Part shown: positions 56,401-64,000 of the stretch, in pieces
Position numbering within the stretch: the stretch's first letter is position 1
How the letters are laid out: every line of letters starts with the position of its first letter
Assembly (NCBI GenBank): GCA_902168185.1
Contig: CABHOV010000010.1
Span: 1 to 64,000 of the forward strand
Reading direction: 5' to 3'
Origin: an uncultured Bacteroides sp.
GTDB taxonomy: Bacteria; Bacteroidota; Bacteroidia; Cytophagales; Cyclobacteriaceae
Length of the DNA: 64,000 nt
Position numbers and translations under genes: made by a program
Notes under the pieces: model-generated
Seen by the model: only the letters and a program-made list of their open reading frames with translations
Database searches by the model: none
What the model was told of the DNA's origin: nothing

Positions 56401-56467
56401 CGGTGTCAAGGGCAAGCAGGTGCCGATAAGTGATATATATAGTTCTGCATCGACACCCTTGACACCG
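56401..56467. repeat. 12-bp perfect inverted repeat in the 3' flank of the tra genes
   Basis: CGGTGTCAAGGG (56401-56412) and CCCTTGACACCG (56456-56467) are exact inverted repeats with a 43-nt spacer. Inner stems (GTGCCGAT with ATCGACA) extend the pairing imperfectly. Outside it, a GGCATGCC palindrome and an eight-to-nine T run lie near 56334-56352. It could be a protein-binding site, a replication or resolution site, or a large bidirectional terminator. Confidence 0.6.
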
Positions 56468-56539
56468 AACCGCTGATCCTTGCTATATGCTATATTTTAC
56501 AATTCAACCCTTTGAAGGCATGGTAAAAATGAGAATGCC

Positions 56540-56959
56540 ATGCAAACACTAAAAATCAAAACACACCGAATGTCAGAGGAGTATGAAAGCTATCATTTCT
56601 TCATCCTGTCCAAAGGTTATAACGCTGGGAAACCTCTTGCTAAGCCTTGTCCAAACTGCTTTGTTATAGAAGCCAATTCGGAACAGGATAAGAACAAACT
56701 CTTCTGGATTTGTTATAGTCTTTGGAAAGCGGGTAAATATATTCCCCTACTTGTTGGTTCAGTAACTCCATTCCTTCATATTAAGGATGTACAACATGAA
56801 ATAACGAAAGCTGTTTCAAAAGCGATGAACAGACCTCAGGAATTTTCGAGGCTTGTAAAACAACTTCAGGAATTTCATAGAACGGAGCAGTGTCTTGATC
56901 TTCAGGTTAAGCTGATCTCCAGAATCAAGGCTCAGATCGTGAGGAAAATCCTCGAATAG
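56540..56959 (+). CDS. DUF6943-like protein of conjugative elements
   Basis: This is a 139-residue soluble protein with text typical of a small family I know from Bacteroidota mobile elements: HFFILSKGYNAGKPLAKPCPNCFVI, FWICYSLWKAGKYIPLLVGSVTPFL. The CPNC pair and the WKAGKY segment are its marks. No enzymatic role is known to me. It is the last intact gene of the element. Confidence 0.65.
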   Translation: MQTLKIKTHRMSEEYESYHFFILSKGYNAGKPLAKPCPNCFVIEANSEQDKNKLFWICYSLWKAGKYIPLLVGSVTPFLHIKDVQHEITKAVSKAMNRPQEFSRLVKQLQEFHRTEQCLDLQVKLISRIKAQIVRKILE

Positions 56960-57073
56960 TAATTTGTCGACAGGAATTCTCCAGTTTTGCATTATAGACG
57001 GCTGGATTCATATCAGTTCGATTGTTTAATGTATTATTGATGCGAAGCCGTATTGTTCCAAAATTTCCCAACC

Positions 57074-57280
57074 ATGGATTCAGATGTGATATTTCAATAT
57101 AGCCAAGATGAGTTTAAACCCTTGCTTAAAGAAACGCTGAGGGAAATTCTAAACGAAGATAGAGTTGAATCCTCATACGCTCGACATTGAAAAATACAGG
57201 AAGCAGCAGCGTTACTCAATCTGGCAGTGCTGGATAAACTATTCTCAGCATTTAGCGGTTCAAGCATTCAAGATTTTTAA
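57074..57280 (+). pseudogene. Nonsense-broken HTH/excisionase-like gene at the right edge
   Basis: From ATG 57074 the frame reads MDSDVIFQYSQDEFKPLLKE and stops at TGA 57188. The same frame then gives IQEAAALLNLAV, the first helices of an HTH-17 domain, and ends at 57280 without the recognition helix and C-terminal strands. It is a broken member of the excisionase-like family, matching the decayed gene at the left edge. Confidence 0.6.
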
Positions 57281-57745
57281 AAAGGCTGAATATCCTATCA
57301 GCAAAGTACCATTATTAGATTGGTGGTAATACGGCAAGACTATGGTGAAGGTAGACCACTTTGGAACGGCCACGTTGGTATATGTAGCAAAGTCATGTTT
57401 CCATGATCAATAGAAAGTAACATATAGGTCGGGCGTGAAGGGTATATAGTATATAAATAATCTAGATAAGGGCAGCACCCGGCAATTGAAAACTTGCCCT
57501 ATGTGCGCCAGGGCATGGGCTGTGATTTGGTTAGCAGACGATATTTTATTTCGCCCGCTGGCTACTACTTCAATAATCCGCGTCGGTGGTATAGCTCATA
57601 ATAGGAAGGTTTTCCTTTTTTAAAGAGCCTTAAACCAAGTGGAGTAGCTATGGCGTCTAACAATTATAAAAGTCATCCACGAATTGAGGCTGCTACATGG
57701 AGTTTTCTCACTCTTAACTTTGCCGTAATATCTGCCTTATGTTGA
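57281..57745. other. Intergenic stretch, remnants only
   Basis: No intact gene. The first part (to ~57330) may be further decayed HTH gene. The inverted repeat AGGGCA/TGCCCT lies near 57464-57500. A weak terminator is marked at 57603. Confidence 0.4.
57603..57621 (+). terminator. Weak hairpin with T-run
   Basis: The 5-bp stem AGGAA/TTCCT (57603-57607 with 57612-57616) is followed by a run of T. The stem is short and no gene ends close by, so function is doubtful. Confidence 0.3.
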
Positions 57746-58174
57746 TTGGTTAGCTTTCGGAAAACTATAAGCTATGAATATACCATTAAACTAATCTCTC
57801 TCATTTTTCTAATTCTTAGTTTCAATTCACTCCTCGCGCAAGATTCTTTGCAAGTTGCAACACCTCAACGGAAAACAGAAGTCGTGACTTCGCGTATGGA
57901 GCGTGAACTTTCACTCACAAAAGAGCAAACACAAAAAGTTGCAGCCATAGTATTGGAGCGGTTTGAAGCCTTGCAAAAAAGCACCAACAACAAAACAAAG
58001 CAGTTATCAGCAGCCAACGATGTGGCTGTAAAAAAACTCAATACGGTATTAACAACCCAACAGCTTACACTTTACAATCAAGTGAGAAGTGAGAGTAAAA
58101 AGCAAAAGGACGAATTCTTAAAAAAGAATCCGACTTACAAATTTTCTAATGAAGATAAAGAGTTGGACTTCTGA
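57746..58174 (+). CDS. Exported CpxP/Spy-like helical protein
   Basis: This is a 142-residue protein. The signal segment (IKLISLIFLILSFNSLLAQ) is followed by helices with LSLTKEQTQKVAAIVLERFEAL and VLTTQQLTLYNQVRSESKKQ, the pattern of small Spy/CpxP-like periplasmic stress proteins with LTxxQ motifs. The only in-frame start I find is TTG 57746. ATG 57774 is out of frame, so the 5' end may be damaged or uses a rare start. Confidence 0.55.
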   Translation: MVSFRKTISYEYTIKLISLIFLILSFNSLLAQDSLQVATPQRKTEVVTSRMERELSLTKEQTQKVAAIVLERFEALQKSTNNKTKQLSAANDVAVKKLNTVLTTQQLTLYNQVRSESKKQKDEFLKKNPTYKFSNEDKELDF

Positions 58175-58210
58175 TGAACTTACCTATTGAAGAAATTGAT
58201 TGCTACAAAC

Positions 58211-58744
58211 ATGCTAAAACCTAAACTGTTAATTTCATTTTTCTGCTTGTTCGCCTGCTGCCTTCAAAGCTGCGACTTGTTTGAGTCTGTATCAAAAAAA
58301 GAAGAACTACCACCCGCAACACAAGAAGGCAAAAACACTTTTGGCTGTTTTGTAAATGGAAAGCTGTGGTTGCCAAAAGGAAGTAATGGTACTTCGAATC
58401 TTGACGCTAGCTATGACCCGACTTTTGAGGATGGGGCATTTGATTTAAATGCTTATAGAATTCATGATGACACGGATCAATTTATTGCGTTGGGTGGTAA
58501 AAATGTAAACAAAGTTGGAAGCTACATATTCTCGCAAAATTTAGATTCACCAGGCGCACTTTTAAACGATAAGAAATCAAAATGTAGTTACAGTGAGCAG
58601 TCTAATATCATATCTGGAAGCTTCACTGTAAGCAAGTTGGACATCCCCAATCAGATTATCTCAGGCACATTTGAATTCACGCTCGCCAAGTTAGGTTGCG
58701 ATACTCTTAAAATTACGGATGGCCGTTTTGACATGAAATTTTAA
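58211..58744 (+). CDS. DUF6252-like lipoprotein
   Basis: This is a 177-residue lipoprotein from ATG 58211, with lipobox CLQSC (FFCLFACCLQSCDLF). The mature part (NTFGCFVNGKLWLPKG, IISGTFEFTLAKLGCDTLKITDGRFDMKF) has the start and end marks of the DUF6252 family of surface or periplasmic beta-rich Bacteroidota proteins. Starts 37 bp after the Spy-like gene, possibly in the same transcript. Confidence 0.75.
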   Translation: MLKPKLLISFFCLFACCLQSCDLFESVSKKEELPPATQEGKNTFGCFVNGKLWLPKGSNGTSNLDASYDPTFEDGAFDLNAYRIHDDTDQFIALGGKNVNKVGSYIFSQNLDSPGALLNDKKSKCSYSEQSNIISGSFTVSKLDIPNQIISGTFEFTLAKLGCDTLKITDGRFDMKF

Positions 58745-58765
58745 CATCCTAATCCATACACCTTT

Positions 58766-59399
58766 ATGAAAATTTTAGCTAGTAAAACACAGTGGATTAT
58801 TGTGCTATTACTTTTTAAGTAACTTTTTTGCCAGCAACGCTCAAGTTACCATCACTACCGGCCCAAGTTGGAAAGATGCCCTCCTGTTAAAAAGCCTTAA
58901 GACTAGCGAAGCATATATGGCCCCAACCAATTATGGAAGTTACCCACGAATTTCTTCCACGGCATGGACCCATTCCGGTCAGCAAATTTCCTATCGGTCT
59001 TTGCTGCATTTTGATCTTACTTCAATTTTACCGGGGTCTACCGTGCAAAGTGCGGTACTGTTCCTGAATGCTGATCCAGCTTATAGCAGTGGTGAATTGA
59101 GCTTCACTGTAGATTGTGGTAATTTAATAAGCTTTACTATTTCACCGAATCCGGCAAACGAGGTCTTGTCAATTTCACAGGTAGCACCAAACACAACTCA
59201 GAAAAGTACTTCAGATGATTCACAACAGAGTTTTGAAGTTAGCCTATTGGATGATTCAGGCTATCCCGCAATTCCATTAACTCAAAGCAAAGATGGAGCT
59301 CAACTTGACTTAGATATAAAAAGAGTTAAGAAGGGTCAGTATATATTGCAAATCAACCAAGGCTCCAAAACAAGTGTACACCATATTCAAATTGAATGA
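58766..59399 (+). pseudogene. Frameshifted and shortened T9SS-exported protein gene
   Basis: ATG 58766 gives MKILASKTQWIIVLLLFK and a stop at 58820. One base fewer in the TTTTT run at ~58811 restores the frame and yields a complete signal peptide (SNFFASNAQ) joined to VTITTGPSWKDALLL. The N-terminal beta segment (SYRSLLHFDLTSIL) looks like the start of a DNRLRE-type domain. It jumps abruptly into a T9SS C-terminal sorting domain (FTISPNPANEVLSIS). Most of the DNRLRE body is missing, so a deletion has also occurred. Confidence 0.55.
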
Positions 59400-59430
59400 T
59401 TGAATAGCAAAACACTAAAATATTTTTCTA

Positions 59431-59468
59431 AAAAAAGCCCAAGTACGTAATAGAGTTTGGGCTTTTTT
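59431..59468. terminator. Strong bidirectional intrinsic terminator
   Basis: AAAAAAGCCCAA (59431-59442) pairs with TTGGGCTTTTTT (59457-59468). It lies 32 bp after the T9SS gene and can end transcripts from either side. Confidence 0.88.
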
Positions 59469-59996
59469 CGCTTTGGTAAATACCCCGTAGCTCTGCACAT
59501 AGGAAAAGTTGTATCAGATCAAAAAATCGTATCATCGGTTTAATATCGATCCCGGCTTCAATCAAACTTTTGACGAGGAATGCGCTTATACTATTGTCGT
59601 ACGCGATCTGGTAAACTGCACTTCAAAGCCGTTCTTTATTCCCTTTTTAATTTTCATCTCCGTTATGCTATAGTTTTTCTAACCTGGCACATTTATACTA
59701 TATCAATATCTAAACGGTGTATGCATGGTGTTTTCCGGTTATTTATATTTAGCGTCTCTAAACTGCTATAAACCAATGAGTAGTCAAATGAACAATGTGC
59801 TCTATTCCCCGTTGAGATCATTGCATCCACGAGCGATCTTTAGTACATCGCAATTCGAGCCAATCGCACATTATTTATAATGTTTTAATTATCATGGCAC
59901 TTTTGGGGACTAAGTCTACTTGGTTCCTAATTTTCATATCTTTGATTTTAATATATAGATGCAAATGGAAAAGAAAGGAACTGGTTTTATTTGAAC

Positions 59997-60218
59997 ATGC
60001 TAGGAGCTTTGCTTGGAGTAAGTATGTTTCTCAAAAGCGCGTGGTATATAGTCAAGTCTGTGTTCCATGTGGGTAATCCCTTATCAGAATCTTTTGGGGA
60101 TTATTACTTTTCAAGTTTTCAATTCCTAAGCTTCAACTCGTTATTGATTTTGGGGGCAGCTTATATAATGATCCTTGTTGCTGTAAGTATGTTCGTCCCG
60201 GTAAGGAAAACCACCTAA
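59997..60218 (+). CDS. Small putative membrane protein
   Basis: This is a 73-residue frame from ATG 59997 with two hydrophobic helices (GALLGVSMFLKSAWYIVKSV, then LLILGAAYIMILVAVSMFV). Text after position 60070 is protein-like, but no family is recognised. A second frame at 59894-60076 overlaps it, so the gene may be a frameshifted remainder of a larger membrane protein. From 59469 to here no other gene is visible. Confidence 0.35.
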   Translation: MLGALLGVSMFLKSAWYIVKSVFHVGNPLSESFGDYYFSSFQFLSFNSLLILGAAYIMILVAVSMFVPVRKTT

Positions 60219-60331
60219 GAATACAGATCTGCTCGAAAGCGGAAAAAATCTTTTTAATAGCTACTGAAATACCAAAGCTATATTCTTAAAAGTAAAGTAT
60301 ACTTGGAAAGTTCACAGGAATTACTTTAATT

Positions 60332-60389
60332 CAAGTAAGGATTTCCTTGCCCCACCTGATCCAATCTGATCGTAGCCCACTTGGAGTCC
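60332..60389. repeat. Imperfect direct repeat, copy 1
   Basis: A ~57-bp unit starting CAAGTAAGGAT, then TCCTTG, TGATCCA and TCTGATCG, recurs at 60554-60609 with mismatches and a few small gaps. It lies in the 430 bp spacer before the protease operon, which otherwise holds nothing recognised. Confidence 0.55.
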
Positions 60390-60553
60390 TGAAAATCCGA
60401 ATGAACATATAGCGCGCAAGTACTGTGTTGTATTATATATATTATAACTCTTAATCCCTGCCTACAAATGAAAACCCTTATTATGGAAGTTATTGAAATC
60501 GACTTGATGATAGCAACGAATCTCTCCCTAATTTTTCGCAAAAGTGATATGTA

Positions 60554-60609
60554 TCAAGTAAGGATTCCTTGTTCCTCTTGATCCATTCTGATCGCTACCC
60601 CAAGAGAAT
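60554..60609. repeat. Imperfect direct repeat, copy 2
   Basis: Second copy of the unit at 60332-60389, ending 45 bp before the protease start. On the reverse strand this copy, unlike the first, opens a short frame (SDQNGSRGTRNPYLI to a stop near 60525), so it could be the end of a decayed gene that was partly duplicated. Confidence 0.5.
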
Positions 60610-60654
60610 CTCTTTATAAATTTTACTGTCTCATTCAAAAGACACTATACTGCT

Positions 60655-61521
60655 ATGGCTTATTCTCGAGAACAAGAACTAATTAGAGTTTTGAAAAAAC
60701 ATGAATCAAATTTATTGAAATTAAAAGGTGTACACCATGTTGATATTGGTTATCGCTATAAGAATAATGAGCGGACTGATGAAATGGTTATCCGGCTTCA
60801 TGTGTTTAATAAACTTCCAAAAAGTATTTTGAAGGATCAAATGGCTCCGAAACGAATTGAGGGGTATAGGGTAGATGTGATTACTTCAAACAGGAAAAAG
60901 GACTTTCAATACAGAGTAAGGCCTTTGACTGGTGGTTTAGCTATTCGAAACTTGTATGAAGGTTCGGGTGGAACATTAGGCGCAATTTTCACGAGTAAAA
61001 TCTATGGAACAGTTGGACTAAGTAATTACCACGTTTTATATGGAAGAAGAGGAGGAAATAACGATGCTGTTGTTCAGCCTGCAAATTCAACAGATACCGT
61101 GAATGACATTATTGGGACGTTAGTTGGTGGGATTGAGGAGCTTGATGCTGCGATATTTACGTTGAGAAATGCCAGTGATAGCGATGAAGGTATTATTGGC
61201 GTGACGGAAAGCTTTATTGATGCAATTGATCCCGAACGGGGTGACAATGTACTTAAGTATGGATCTACCACAGAAATTACCTATGGAACGATCGAAGGAA
61301 TATCACCTGATCGCAGAATTATAACAATTAGCCATGACAGGTTAAGACCAAATAACGGCAGGATCGCTGATAGCGGCGACTCAGGGTCAATTTGGATCAT
61401 CAACGAGGGGGAACGCAACTTCGGTATTGGATTGCATTACGAAAGCGAAATAGACGGGACCAAAGCATATGCTTACAACCTGTCCATGATCATGATTGCG
61501 TTAGAATTATCACACCTATAA
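60655..61521 (+). CDS. Trypsin-fold (NAL1-like) serine protease
   Basis: This is a 288-residue protein with no signal peptide. The chymotrypsin-type triad is readable: His126 in LSNYHVL, Asp164 in ELDAAIFTL, Ser243 in GDSGSIWI. The spacing and GGTLGAIFTS start fit bacterial NAL1-like trypsin-fold proteases. An N-terminal ~95-residue segment (helix, then VIRLHVFNKLPKSIL) precedes the domain. First gene of an operon with a secreted protein and a membrane protein. A cytoplasmic trypsin-like protease with such partners is unusual and recalls conflict-system proteases. Confidence 0.78.
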   Translation: MAYSREQELIRVLKKHESNLLKLKGVHHVDIGYRYKNNERTDEMVIRLHVFNKLPKSILKDQMAPKRIEGYRVDVITSNRKKDFQYRVRPLTGGLAIRNLYEGSGGTLGAIFTSKIYGTVGLSNYHVLYGRRGGNNDAVVQPANSTDTVNDIIGTLVGGIEELDAAIFTLRNASDSDEGIIGVTESFIDAIDPERGDNVLKYGSTTEITYGTIEGISPDRRIITISHDRLRPNNGRIADSGDSGSIWIINEGERNFGIGLHYESEIDGTKAYAYNLSMIMIALELSHL

Positions 61522-61532
61522 TCCTTAGCACT

Positions 61533-62405
61533 ATGAGAATCGTTATTTTAATTTTTCTTTGTATTGTACTAAACAGCTCAGTGTCTTTTAGTCAACTCTG
61601 TAATTTTGATTCAAAAGGATCAAAAACTCCTTTAAATTCTGAAACCATCATAGTTTCTGTTACTAAGCCAACAACCCAAAAAAACTCAGGCGGTGGGGCT
61701 ATTCTTGGAGCTATAGGTAGTCTCATCGGAATTGGAATAAATGCCTATTCAGCCCATCTCACCGCTAAACAAGAAAGTTACGCTGCTACCTATAAAGGCA
61801 GTTATTCCGGAAATGATTTTATGATCAAGAGCACCAGTTCAAGTGGGCCATATTTTCTCAACCTTAAAGAGGTCGTAATAACTCGCAAAACAGATCCTAA
61901 TTCTAAACCCTTTGCGAGTGAAATTAAACTTGCAATTGAAGACGACGGCCCACTCTTTCGCTTCAAGACAACTGCCATAACTTTTAATTATTCTAAAGCA
62001 AGAATTAAGAAAGGAGGCAGTAAAGGCAAGACTATCGATGTCAATATCAATGTAAAGGTCGATGTGACTTGGAAAAAATTTGACGAAAAAAAGGAAACCT
62101 TTGAACTTGAAAGTGCCGTTGTTGGAGAATCGAGTATAGTCGTGCCGGGAATTAAGCCAGATGGTGTAACTATGACGGCAGCTTTTTGGTCTGATTGGTT
62201 TAAAACAATACCAGCGAAAGACCTACCAGATAGTGAAGTTAGAGGAACTGGATGGTATACAATCACGATCACAGTAAGTGAAGCAAATCCTTATGGAGTA
62301 ACGTCAAAGAAGATAGCTGAGTTCTTTAAAGAAAATTCAGAGACGGTGACCAAAATTATCACAGGGTTCATTCCTTCGGAAGAAGAGGATAAGAAAAAAA
62401 AATAG
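61533..62405 (+). CDS. Exported protein of the protease operon
   Basis: This is a 290-residue protein from ATG 61533 (signal IVILIFLCIVLNSSVSFSQ). A Gly-rich hydrophobic stretch (GGGAILGAIGSLIGIGINAYS) at ~54-72 could insert into a membrane. The rest is beta-rich with strand pairs (KTIDVNINVKVDVTWKKF, TGWYTITITVSEA) and an acidic C-terminal end. No family recognised. It begins 11 bp after the protease, so the two are co-expressed. The longer frame from 61392 is an overlap artefact. Confidence 0.6.
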   Translation: MRIVILIFLCIVLNSSVSFSQLCNFDSKGSKTPLNSETIIVSVTKPTTQKNSGGGAILGAIGSLIGIGINAYSAHLTAKQESYAATYKGSYSGNDFMIKSTSSSGPYFLNLKEVVITRKTDPNSKPFASEIKLAIEDDGPLFRFKTTAITFNYSKARIKKGGSKGKTIDVNINVKVDVTWKKFDEKKETFELESAVVGESSIVVPGIKPDGVTMTAAFWSDWFKTIPAKDLPDSEVRGTGWYTITITVSEANPYGVTSKKIAEFFKENSETVTKIITGFIPSEEEDKKKK

Positions 62406-62435
62406 AAGTAAGTACCTATATATATTCTTAGTAAA

Positions 62436-62645
62436 ATGGCAACAAGTACTTGGTTAGCAAAATGTAAAAAGTGTGGAGGAGAAGTTTATTACTACCCTTC
62501 TAAAATTTTATTGGAATCTAAAAAAGCTCAAGAAGAAGATGACTTGCGTCCTCGTGTAGTTGATTGCAAATGCGAGGGAGATGCCAACGGGATTAAACAC
62601 CCTGCACGGTATAATTTCCCCAAGGAGTTTGAAAAAATTGCATAG
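62436..62645 (+). CDS. Small zinc-ribbon-like protein
   Basis: This is a 69-residue protein, with Cys pairs CKKC at ~10-13 and a CKC further on (VVDCKCEG) plus a His (IKHPARY), which could bind one zinc. Charged, soluble, unrecognised. Thirty bp after the exported protein gene and 2 bp before the next. Confidence 0.6.
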   Translation: MATSTWLAKCKKCGGEVYYYPSKILLESKKAQEEDDLRPRVVDCKCEGDANGIKHPARYNFPKEFEKIA

Positions 62646-62647
62646 CT

Positions 62648-63286
62648 ATGGCAGGCATTGATAGAGACTACTGGCTCGAATACGCAAAGGATGGTGTGTC
62701 AAAGTCAATCGAAAGTAGAGAAAAAGCCGCAGATCGGTTGGATACATTCCTTCTTTGGGTATGGGGAATATACACGACCATTTTCGTACTGGGCAGCATT
62801 TTGGAATTTCTAAGTACGGACTTCTGGCAGCTTGTAATTTGTGCACAACCAATTCTTGTTATCATGCTAGGTCGATTTGCTTGTAACATGGTGTCTATGC
62901 CAACATCTATAAATGCAGACCCTGCTGTTGTTGCTGAAATAATAGACGGACACACTAACATTGTTCTAGCTAGAAAGAAACGACTATCATTTGCTATACT
63001 AATGACCCTCTTATCTATCTTTTCTCTCTTTGTTGCACTAATTGGATACAATGCTCTCGACCCTCAGAAACAATTAAAAGCGGAACTTCAGAAGCAAAAA
63101 CTTTTGAGGGCAGTTAATACTGAAACAGTGGCACCGGTCGGCGTAAGCAAAAAAATCCTCGATAGTTTAACGCTTCGAAATCAAATTTTAGAGCAAGAGA
63201 TTAAGGCAATAATTAAAAACAAAAAGCAGGAAGACCTGAAAAAACGAAAGGTTCGACTTGATACACTTATAATTCTTGATAAATAG
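62648..63286 (+). CDS. Membrane protein with a coiled-coil tail
   Basis: This is a 212-residue protein with three to four transmembrane helices (TFLLWVWGIYTTIFVLGSI, FWQLVICAQPILVIMLGRFA, LSFAILMTLLSIFSLFVALIGY) and a cytoplasmic helical, Lys-rich tail (LRNQILEQEIKAIIKNKKQED). No family recognised. It closes the protease operon. Short membrane proteins beside proteases are often effectors in conflict systems, but this is not shown. Confidence 0.6.
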   Translation: MAGIDRDYWLEYAKDGVSKSIESREKAADRLDTFLLWVWGIYTTIFVLGSILEFLSTDFWQLVICAQPILVIMLGRFACNMVSMPTSINADPAVVAEIIDGHTNIVLARKKRLSFAILMTLLSIFSLFVALIGYNALDPQKQLKAELQKQKLLRAVNTETVAPVGVSKKILDSLTLRNQILEQEIKAIIKNKKQEDLKKRKVRLDTLIILDK

Positions 63287-63618
63287 GGACCATTCACCGT
63301 TGTATTGAAAAGGTCGAATCCAACGTTTAATGCTTTGGGTACAATCAATGATTTTGCCTGTGTAAGATTTAAACTTTACTCACCTTATGTATTAAGAGCA
63401 ATTTTCTTGCGCCAAAAGAAAGAAAATCAGATAGTTAACATCAGCTATTGTAATAAAAACACGGATAAATCAATGGCTTAAAATTTGGAGTGCAAATGTA
63501 TGGCGCTGGTGATTTTTTACAAATGAACTTAAAGATTTTTTATGGTATAAAATTTTATTTCATCGATCTACTATCTAAATTTAATCGTTTAATACTAACC
63601 CCCGTAAGGATCAGACAA
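63287..63618. other. Spacer before the last gene pair
   Basis: No gene visible. A long upstream extension of the next frame to 63490 needs an unlikely leader. No terminator after the protease operon was found here. Confidence 0.4.
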
Positions 63619-63855
63619 ATGGGAAATATTGAATTTTCAGAAACCGCAGCAGCCATTATGAGAAACAAAGCTTTGACAAGTTATCTTGTATCTAGACTGG
63701 CTAATATTACACCTGAAGAAGCTGCTGCTGGTGAGATTGAGGTTACGTTAAAAAATGGCAATGATATCCGTACTGTTAAATTTATCATTGGTCGTAAAAA
63801 TCAAAATCTGTTGGATCATTTACAAAGTAAAAAGGATAACCTACAGCCAGCATGA
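63619..63855 (+). CDS. Small hypothetical soluble protein
   Basis: This is a 78-residue protein from ATG 63619. It has two helices (AAAIMRNKALTSYLVSRL) and a short beta pair (GEIEVTLKNGNDIRTVKFII). No family recognised. Its TGA overlaps the ATG of the next gene by one to four bases, so the two are translated together. Confidence 0.55.
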   Translation: MGNIEFSETAAAIMRNKALTSYLVSRLANITPEEAAAGEIEVTLKNGNDIRTVKFIIGRKNQNLLDHLQSKKDNLQPA

Positions 63856-64000
63856 ATCTAGCCCTGGGAGCTGTCTTTTTAGCCATATTGTTGATAGCTC
63901 CACTAATTACCTTGTACTTTTACGGTACTGGTAATCATGCACGGCAAATGCCCAAGGTCACTCTCATAGAGTACTTTCTTATTTCGGCAGTACTCTCACT
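63852..64000 (+). CDS. Partial membrane protein cut by the window edge
   Basis: ATG 63852 begins MNLALGAVFLAILLIAPLIT, a transmembrane helix, and a second hydrophobic segment starts near residue 42 (YFLISAVLSL). The frame is open to the edge. Overlap with the preceding gene shows translational coupling. Nothing can be said about function. Confidence 0.6.
   Translation, partial: MNLALGAVFLAILLIAPLITLYFYGTGNHARQMPKVTLIEYFLISAVLS

Noticed and set aside
59580-59771. 63-residue frame after the terminator
   Set aside because: AT-rich, low-complexity hydrophobic and aromatic text without a start context or family resemblance.
61392-61532. Upstream extension of the exported protein
   Set aside because: It overlaps the protease C-terminus out of frame, and the ATG at 61533 starts a clean signal peptide.
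1-64000. CRISPR array or complete rRNA genes
   Set aside because: No regularly spaced identical short repeats and no rRNA-like stretch were seen. The repeats present are protein repeats (LRR, NUMOD1) or isolated inverted repeats.

Overview
The window reads as a chromosome segment of a Bacteroidota bacterium, probably of the Cytophagales/Chitinophagales side. The evidence is a SusC/SusD pair with a FecR anti-sigma factor and an ECF sigma factor, a type IX secretion (T9SS) sorting tail, DUF6443-type RHS proteins, a CTnDOT-like Tra/RteC conjugation module, and starts led by AT-rich stretches rather than strong Shine-Dalgarno sites. This placement is by gene content only.

Layout. 0-4 kb: a partial gene, an XRE regulator, an ECF sigma factor and a 648-residue NUMOD4/HNH-like protein ending in seven tandem NUMOD1-type helix-turn-helix repeats. 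4.1-15.1 kb and 16.3-27.4 kb: two paralogous polymorphic-toxin cassettes. Each holds a secreted RHS N-terminal part (one fused protein in A, two genes in B), a 136-137 residue secreted protein, a ~1870-residue protein (plant-type leucine-rich repeats, Ig-like domain, RHS core, variable C-terminal toxin), a putative immunity gene, an intrinsic terminator, and a decayed reverse-strand gene. Between them lie a frameshifted lipoprotein gene and an IS3 scrap. 28.2-35.6 kb: fecR, SusC-like, SusD-like and TlpA/DUF3738-like genes, a nutrient-uptake operon with trans-envelope signalling. 35.6-39.1 kb: a reverse-strand operon of a MauE/DoxX-like membrane protein, an atypical protein kinase, a small secreted DUF6520-like peptide and a membrane-anchored protein, next to a Crp/Fnr regulator.

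39.3-57.3 kb: a conjugative module with a candidate oriT, MobC-like protein, relaxase, coupling protein, RteC, and TraE-F-G-I-J-K-L-M-N genes with two extra TraI/TerB-like paralogues. No integrase is visible in the window, and a decayed HTH/excisionase-like gene sits at each edge, so the element looks incomplete or immobilised. 57.7-59.5 kb: small periplasmic, lipoprotein and broken T9SS cargo genes. 60.6-64 kb: a trypsin-fold protease with a secreted protein, a zinc-ribbon-like protein and membrane proteins, an unassigned operon.

The most notable system is the pair of toxin cassettes. Bacteroidota RHS proteins of the DUF6443 type are normally one polypeptide. Here the chain is broken at the same point in both copies, and a small secreted protein plus an LRR-Ig segment sit in the break, so the RHS shell would have to assemble from two or three separately exported parts. 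The kinase/MauE/small-peptide operon and the NUMOD repeat array are the next most interesting.
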